The notes beneath the pieces are model-generated. The model ran no database searches, was not told the origin of the DNA, and saw only the letters and a program-made list of their open reading frames with translations. This document shows positions 58,528 through 64,000 of a DNA stretch of 64,000 nucleotides, in pieces; the first letter of the stretch is position 1; the number at the start of each line of letters is the position of its first letter. The position numbers and the translations under genes are program-made. This stretch comes from Malachius bipustulatus. Its lineage: Eukaryota > Arthropoda > Insecta > Coleoptera > Melyridae. Location: assembly GCA_910589415.1 (NCBI GenBank), contig OU342632.1, forward strand, positions 15,007,507 through 15,071,506. Reading direction: 5' to 3'.

Positions 58528-58655
58528 TTACGTTTAAATCCATCAAGATTTCAATTATCACCTGACCAGAGGTATCTACTGCTTGCTCAGAATGTACAGA
58601 AACTATTTCGATATTCCTATCTTGCTCAATACACCATCTACGACATTCAAACGGG
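58528..58655 (+). CDS. DPP10/DPP6-like gene, third visible exon
   Basis: A 128-bp exon after TTTTGCAG (ending 58527) and before GTAAGTA (58656). It enters in phase 0, as the previous exon requires, and exits in phase 2. The peptide contains NPSRFQLSPDQRYLLLAQ and KLFRYSYLAQYTIYDIQTG, a very well conserved propeller segment of DPP4/DPP10 family proteins (family pattern: SPD..Y.L...NV.K..RYSY.A.Y.IYDI). No stop is present. I looked for the next exon in 58656-64000 and found none, so the next intron exceeds 5.3 kb and the gene runs off the window. Confidence 0.92.
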
Positions 58656-59466
58656 GTAAGTAATTCATTTCTACATTAACTATTCGCATAACTAGTATTG
58701 CGGCAACAATAATTAAATTATACGATTGTTAGCTAAACCCTCAATTATTAGTCAAGTTGGCTAGAGTTCAGTAGACAATGAAAAGTTATTGCGAAGTTAT
58801 GTGGATGAATAAGGCAGTATAATATAAAAGGGTTTTCAGACAGAGGATTTGTCCACACTAAGCAGGATTTTCCGAGCAGGGTCTGCTATCCAGCGATTTC
58901 AGATCTAGCAGAATGGCCTCTGGTTTGGCAAAAAATAAAGCTGCTCAATCATGGGTGGCTGAATTAGATTGCTTTAAACGGTCGACTGAGCCCGATACAC
59001 TAGCGAAAGAACGCCGCTAATGCTATTGAAATGTTACTGAATAATGAAGAGGATATCCGTAGTGGTGATTGCCATAACTGGAAGCCTATACAAGTGATCA
59101 TCCCTTCTGGATTCGAAAAACGTATGTGATCAAGAATTAAACGACTTGGAAACTAGGGCACGCCTGAAATCACAGTTGCTGGGCCAATTTGAAGGATGGT
59201 GTAAAAAATTTATGGAAATTTCGTTTGGATTCTTCACTCATTCATGTTCTTTACTTTAAGATAGAAATTGAGTTAGGGATGTTACAGTAAGTCGATCTAA
59301 AAATAAAGGCTCTATTCTTTTGTTATGAGTCTTTCTTGATTTAAAACTCAAGTTAAAGCAAAAGACAACTTAAAATAACTAGGTACCTAATTAAACATAT
59401 ATTTTTACGCTGGTAAATTTGATGAAATAAATGAAATTATTTAAGTAAGAAAGTGAACACTAAATC
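58656..59466. other. Intron after the third DPP exon
   Basis: 58900-59180 has short protein-like text (KNAANAIEML-type) but many stops; not assigned, possibly an old transposase relic. Confidence 0.35.
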
Positions 59467-60333
59467 TACAGAGTGTTTCAGAGATATGGGCCCAAATTTA
59501 AAGGAGTAGTTCCTCTCATAAGAAGTATAAATGTCTAATTTCGCTATTTCAGATTTTATAGACTTCTTCCAGAGGCGTAGGTAACCAAGAGGTTCAGTTC
59601 CAAAAACTGAAAAAGCCAAATTAATGAGCTTTTGAAGTAAACTCACGATTAGTTCTTCGGACTGATCGCTAGATGTTGCTCTGCTTAAACCACACGGAGA
59701 ACCGTGTAACTGGTTTGCTTATCACCTAGGGGGCGTTCAGAAATTCGACAACATCCTCCAGATACTCCAGATGCAGCACACTGATGAGCCCCAATAGGGC
59801 GAGGCACGTATCTGTGCTTGTTCTGGTACTATGGTGGCTCTGTTGTCTTGATGGAAGCTATTTCGATTGAGTTTCAGGCACTGCCAGTATGACAAATGTT
59901 AAGGCGATGTAGGAATACTCCGATCCCACGTAACAGCCTAATTATATATAATTATTACTAGGCTGTTACATGGGATCGGAGTATTCCTACATCGCCTTAA
60001 CATTTGTCATACTGGCAGTAATTGCACTTTATGTGCTTTATACTCATACGACCTGAATTCATTCCTTATTTATTAATGAGCTTTGTTTGTTTATTTTTCG
60101 TGCGAAGTTTCATCAAAATCAGTTTAAATTTACACAAGTTATAACCAAAAACTCTTATATTTTTTTTTAATTTTATACCCTATCTCTTAAAGATTAAACA
60201 TTAAATAATTAAATAAAAAGATTAAAGTATCATTTGAACAAAACGTCATTTTGAGCTGAAATTTTTTTTCAACTAATATTTATCAGAGGAACAACCCGTT
60301 TAAATTTGGCCCTATATCTCTGAAGCACCCGCA
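59467..60333. mobile_element. Foldback MITE containing a near-perfect hairpin
   Basis: Outer ends TACAGAGTGTTTCAGAGATA and TATCTCTGAAGCACCCGCA with inverted CCCAAATTTAAA / TTTAAATTTGG. The hairpin at 59881-60018 lies in its centre. Confidence 0.65.
59881..60018. repeat. Near-perfect hairpin, about 60-bp arms
   Basis: CTGCCAGTATGACAAATGTT...and its complement ending ACTGGCAG, loop about 16 nt (AT-only). Only one or two mismatches were seen over the arms. Confidence 0.85.
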
Positions 60334-61320
60334 TTTCTATTTCTCTTTCATATGAACTGTTTGAATAATAATAATAATTATAAATGTACGTTCCCAACGT
60401 CTTATTTGAATAACTCAAGTTGCATTCATAATTTGTAGTTATAACTATTAATTTTCTTGGTACATCTCATCCAAATGTTTCCCGTTTCTCCTTTTCCTAA
60501 CTGTTTTAGTCTAATTTTATATCTAATTTGTTTTTATGGTTGTTATGACGTGTTTCTTAATATAATTCCCAATCCGACAAAGGTTTCAATTGCATAAGAA
60601 ATTTATATTTTAAGGACTACTTCATAGGTCAAAATTATCTCGAACATTTATTACTTTTATGGAGAGGGGTCGAAGATTAACTTGATGTGTACTTAATTGA
60701 TGTGTGTCGAACTACTTCAATTGATTTCAATCTCGATTTTCTACAAGCTCAAATCAGTGCTCAAGTACTTCTGGATTGGCGTTCGTCCACTCAAGACGTT
60801 TCTTGTTCACGAGATCACGTGATCCTTGTGCAAAGAAATATTTTTTACCTCTGTATTTGAGGTACCAATTAAAAGATAACATGAACGCTTGTAAAGTATC
60901 AATATTTCATTCACTAGTAGAACTTGACGGGACAGGTCACGGCGTCATCCTGTGAATCCCCGAAAGTATTAAAGTTTGAGCCCTTATGTGTAAGTAAGTT
61001 ATTTCAGTCCAGTACTTTCTCCCTTTATATTTCTCACACAATTCAAAGGAACATATTTAATTGGTTAATATAAACAAATATTTATTTCTGAGAACGAATT
61101 CTTTTTTAATTTGAAAGAGTTCATATTGAAAAAAAAGTGTTCCCAACAAATAACGATTATACGTATGGTCGAATAAACGAAAAGTTTAAAATCAACGACT
61201 TTTCTTTGTGTGTTAAATTATGAAAGGTAAGTAGCTCTCTCTGAAAAATATCATTTTCATGTACCTACAGTGAAAAAAATAAATAAAAATTATGAATTAT
61301 AAAAATTATAAATTATGACA
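60334..61320. other. AT-rich intron, nothing recognised
   Basis: No frame, exon or repeat identified. Confidence 0.5.
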
Positions 61321-61470
61321 TACAGGGTCGATCATTTCAATCTTAGAACCCTAAACTTAATGTGGAAGACTTAAAGTTGTTAAGGACAATGTGGGTCATC
61401 TGATCAATATACTAAAATGACTTTCACCATGTAGACCAATTTCAAAGCTATTTGAAATCAAGTTAATTTT
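61321..61470 (+). repeat. Dispersed repeat, copy B
   Basis: TACAGGGTCGATCATTTCAA, GACAATGTGGGTCATCTGA and GACCAATTTCAAAGC, colinear with the minus strand of 12955-13110. Confidence 0.6.
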
Positions 61471-61573
61471 TTAACTAGGACAGCCTGTTATTGTTTTTCC
61501 ACATTAACTGAGACTTAAATTAATTAATATAATAGTTTTTATATTTTCAGTCTAAAATGAGTAGGTCATGAGC

Positions 61574-62415
61574 TATGGTTTGTCCAGTGAGTGTTGTCCG
61601 GTGAGATAGGTATCACACTGATCCTGACTCTAAACGATTTGGTTTTATGAGATTTATTTCGTACAATTATATTATTTTTTCTGCGACGGGCTAAAAGTTT
61701 GACCTTTTTTCCCCGTTGACAGGTAGAAAAATGCCTCATTATATGAGCTGCATCTTATAGGGGAAAAAAATGAATTAGCAGGGAAATAAATGAGTACTTA
61801 TTTCCCCGAAATGGCGGCTTAGGTATAGCTACTATTAACACTCAGATATCATTAAATTTATATCAAGTATACGTAAAGGAAAGTTACCTTATTATCGAAA
61901 TGGCAATTATTAAGGGAATTTTCATAACAATCACTATCCCTATTAATAAATTCACTCATTGAGACCTTACAAGAATCTTTGCAAAACTAGGTATCTAAAA
62001 TTTTAATTAAATTATGACGTTCATCGAATTAAATCGTTTCGTTACCAGGCAACGTCGATTACGATAAAAGGCAGTTGGAAAATCCAAGTTTAACATAAAT
62101 CATTTTTCCGACATAATTTTCAGTTATCTAACTACGTTTTTCGACATTCTAACACTGATATTTCTTCTCGCAGAAAAAAATTGTATATTACACACGAGAA
62201 AAAAGTGCGATTTTAGCTCTCGATGTGTTTGTCCCCTCCGCTAAACGCGTCGGGGACGAAATCACATCTCGAGCTAAAATCTATCACTTTTTTCTCTTGT
62301 ATAATAAATAACTATAATTATAGAATTAGTACGAATTAAAACGTGTAAAATGAAATCATTTATAGTCAGGATCAATGTAGCATCTCACCGGACAACACTC
62401 ACTACACAAACCATA
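61574..62415. mobile_element. Palindromic MITE with GTTGTCCGGTGAG ends
   Basis: Begins TATGGTTTGTCCAGTGAG and ends in the complement (CTCACTACACAAACCATA). An inner hairpin (62195-62305) has arms with ATTTTAGCTCTCGATGTG. It interrupts a copy of the common MITE core (GAGTAGGTCATGAGC, ending 61573). Confidence 0.75.
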
Positions 62416-62615
62416 TAATACTGAATAAAAAAAATAACGAATGAATTATATGCATGTTATATCTACAGGGTTACTGGTAACTGGATACATTCCTTTGGTG
62501 ATCTGATAAAACAAGAGGTAAGGAGTAAATTAACCCCAACATGCACTATACAAAACTCAATAGATTTTGAGATATTTCGATTTTCAACTGTTCTTAAAAA
62601 AATGGTTTCAAATGT

Positions 62616-64000
62616 CTTGAAATGTAATTTTCAAAAAATCTGCTTTAACTTTTTGATTTTTTTTTTGCTGGAATACTTGTCCAATACTATGCTTCCTTCT
62701 GGAATAAAAAATATCCTGAGGTATTTCGATCGTGTGAAAATTTTAAAGAAAAACTTTCACAAACTATTTTTTTTAAATAAGATTTAAAAGTTTTTACAAG
62801 TTTTTTTCGCAAAATTGTCAAGGCAACTTGCGTACAAATTGTTTTAAAAACTTCCCTAGTGTAGTAGCTATCTAACAAGGTACGAATCTTGTACAAGAAT
62901 AACAGAATCTCCCCGTTATGTACCGTTACCGAGGAACAAATCCTTAAGTCGGGACGTTTTAAAAAAAATACGGCCCTGAACGGGGGTCTTAAAATTCTCG
63001 GATCCGGTCCATTTTCAATAGGTCGTATTTGGGGGCCACGAGCTTCGTCCCTACCAAGTTTCGTCCTGATCGGTAAAACTTTCAGACACTTAGAGTGGCT
63101 ATTACTAGGCTATTCCCGAAAAATCCCGAAATTCCCGAAAAAAATGACACTTCCCGGGAACGGATCCCGCTCATTTTCAATAGGCATCGTTCCACGGTGC
63201 GCCTCTTCAATCGAGCAAAATTTCAACTTTCCCACATGAAAACTGGCGGCTCTAGAGTGTTTCCTAGCAAAGTCACAGACAGACAGACCGACAGACAGAC
63301 ATTTTTCGGGCACAAGAATACGTATTACTTACGAAACTTCTGTGACTTTGCTAGGAAACACTCTAGAGCCGCCAGTTTTCATGTGGGAAAGTTGAAATTT
63401 GGCTAGATTGAAGAGGCGCACCGTGGCACGATGCCCATTGAAAATGAGCGGGATCCGTTACCGGGAAGTGTCATTTTTTCGGGAATTTCGGGATTTTTCG
63501 GGAAAAGCCTAGGAAACACTCTTAGTGTCTGAAAGTTTTACCGATCGGGACGAAACTTGGTAGGGACGAAGCTCGGGACCCCCAAATACGACCTGTTGAA
63601 GATGGGCCGGATCCGAGAATTTTAAGACCCCCGTTCAGGGCCGTATTTTTCTTAAAACGTCCCGACTTAAGGATTTGTTCCTCGGTAACGGTACATAACG
63701 AGGAGATTCTGTTATTCTTGTACAAGATTCGTACCTTGTTAGATAGCTACTACACTAGGGAAGTTTTTAAAACAATTTGTACGCAAGGTGCCTTAACAAT
63801 TTTGCGAAAATAACTTGTAAAAACTTTTAAATCTTATTTAAAAAAAATAGTTTGTGAAAGTTTTTCTTTGAAATTTTCACACGATCGAAATACCTCAGGA
63901 TATTTTTTAATCCAGAAGGAAGCATAGTATTGGACAAGTATTCCAGCAAAAAAAAAAAATCAAAAAGTTAAAGTAGATTTTTTGAAAATTACATTTCAAG
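62616..64000. repeat. Long palindrome running off the window end
   Basis: Arms of about 670 bp centred near 63308; the right arm reaches the last base. The centre has a (GACA)n-like run (63282-63300). Arms hold GGATCCGGTCC / GGATCCCGCTC modules and short complementary open frames on both strands, which are just the arm translated twice. The family is not identified. Confidence 0.8.

Noticed and set aside
62460..62520. Possible next DPP exon after CTACAG
   Set aside because: The phase and peptide do not continue the propeller, and a stop comes soon after.
63110..63313. Open frames on both strands
   Set aside because: They are the two arms of a palindrome read in opposite directions, with no protein family recognised.

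Overview
The window is eukaryotic, AT-rich nuclear DNA, most likely from an insect with a large, transposon-laden genome. The only host gene I can support is a dipeptidyl-peptidase 10/6-like gene on the + strand. It has three coding exons (23674-23884, 57096-57190, 58528-58655) whose splice signals, phases and peptides fit together. Everything else lies in its introns. One intron of about 33.2 kb (23885-57095) holds the most interesting material. The gene starts upstream of the window and continues beyond it, and I cannot name the insect order.

Centrepiece: 27945-40057 is a 12.1-kb Maverick/Polinton-type endogenous virus. It has a perfect 6-bp target duplication (GGCCGC), 1.4-1.6-kb terminal inverted repeats built of satellite-like modules, and two divergent gene blocks. 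The leftward block is a PLA2/minor-capsid fusion, an adenain-like protease, a penton-like capsid protein and a major capsid protein. The rightward block is a packaging ATPase, a conserved protein of unknown function, a fibre-like coiled-coil protein and a DDE integrase with a chromodomain. An unrecognised 277-aa ORF sits by the right repeat, behind an internal partial copy of the terminal repeat. No protein-primed DNA polymerase B gene is present and there is no room for one, yet the other frames are uninterrupted. The element appears to be a young, capsid-bearing, polymerase-less form. It inserted into the terminal repeat of an older 1.86-kb foldback transposon, which itself carries a palindromic MITE.

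Other mobile DNA: a gypsy-type element (45641-50188) with apparently identical 707-bp LTRs, an AAGG target duplication and one 958-codon Gag-PR ORF fused to pol remnants, with RT, most of RNase H and the integrase core deleted. A 5'-truncated R2-like (restriction-like endonuclease) non-LTR element lies at 43214-44991. A broken mariner (14723-16037) sits inside a non-LTR RT/RNase H fragment. A Jockey-like fragment at 3880-4995 is split by a MITE. A gypsy Gag relic lies at 11090-11900. tRNA-derived SINEs share one head and carry different tails.

About a dozen long palindromic or foldback elements occur (1-957, 1268-2348, 4197-4703, 12197-12928, 18804-19653, 40492-41343, 54579-55113, 56106-56985, 57299-58110, 59467-60333, 61574-62415, 62616-64000). 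Many end in CAGGGTG...CACCCTG at a TA target, and several share an internal core although their ends differ. The remaining sequence is AT-rich intron without recognisable genes. All comparisons were by eye; no alignment or database search was run.
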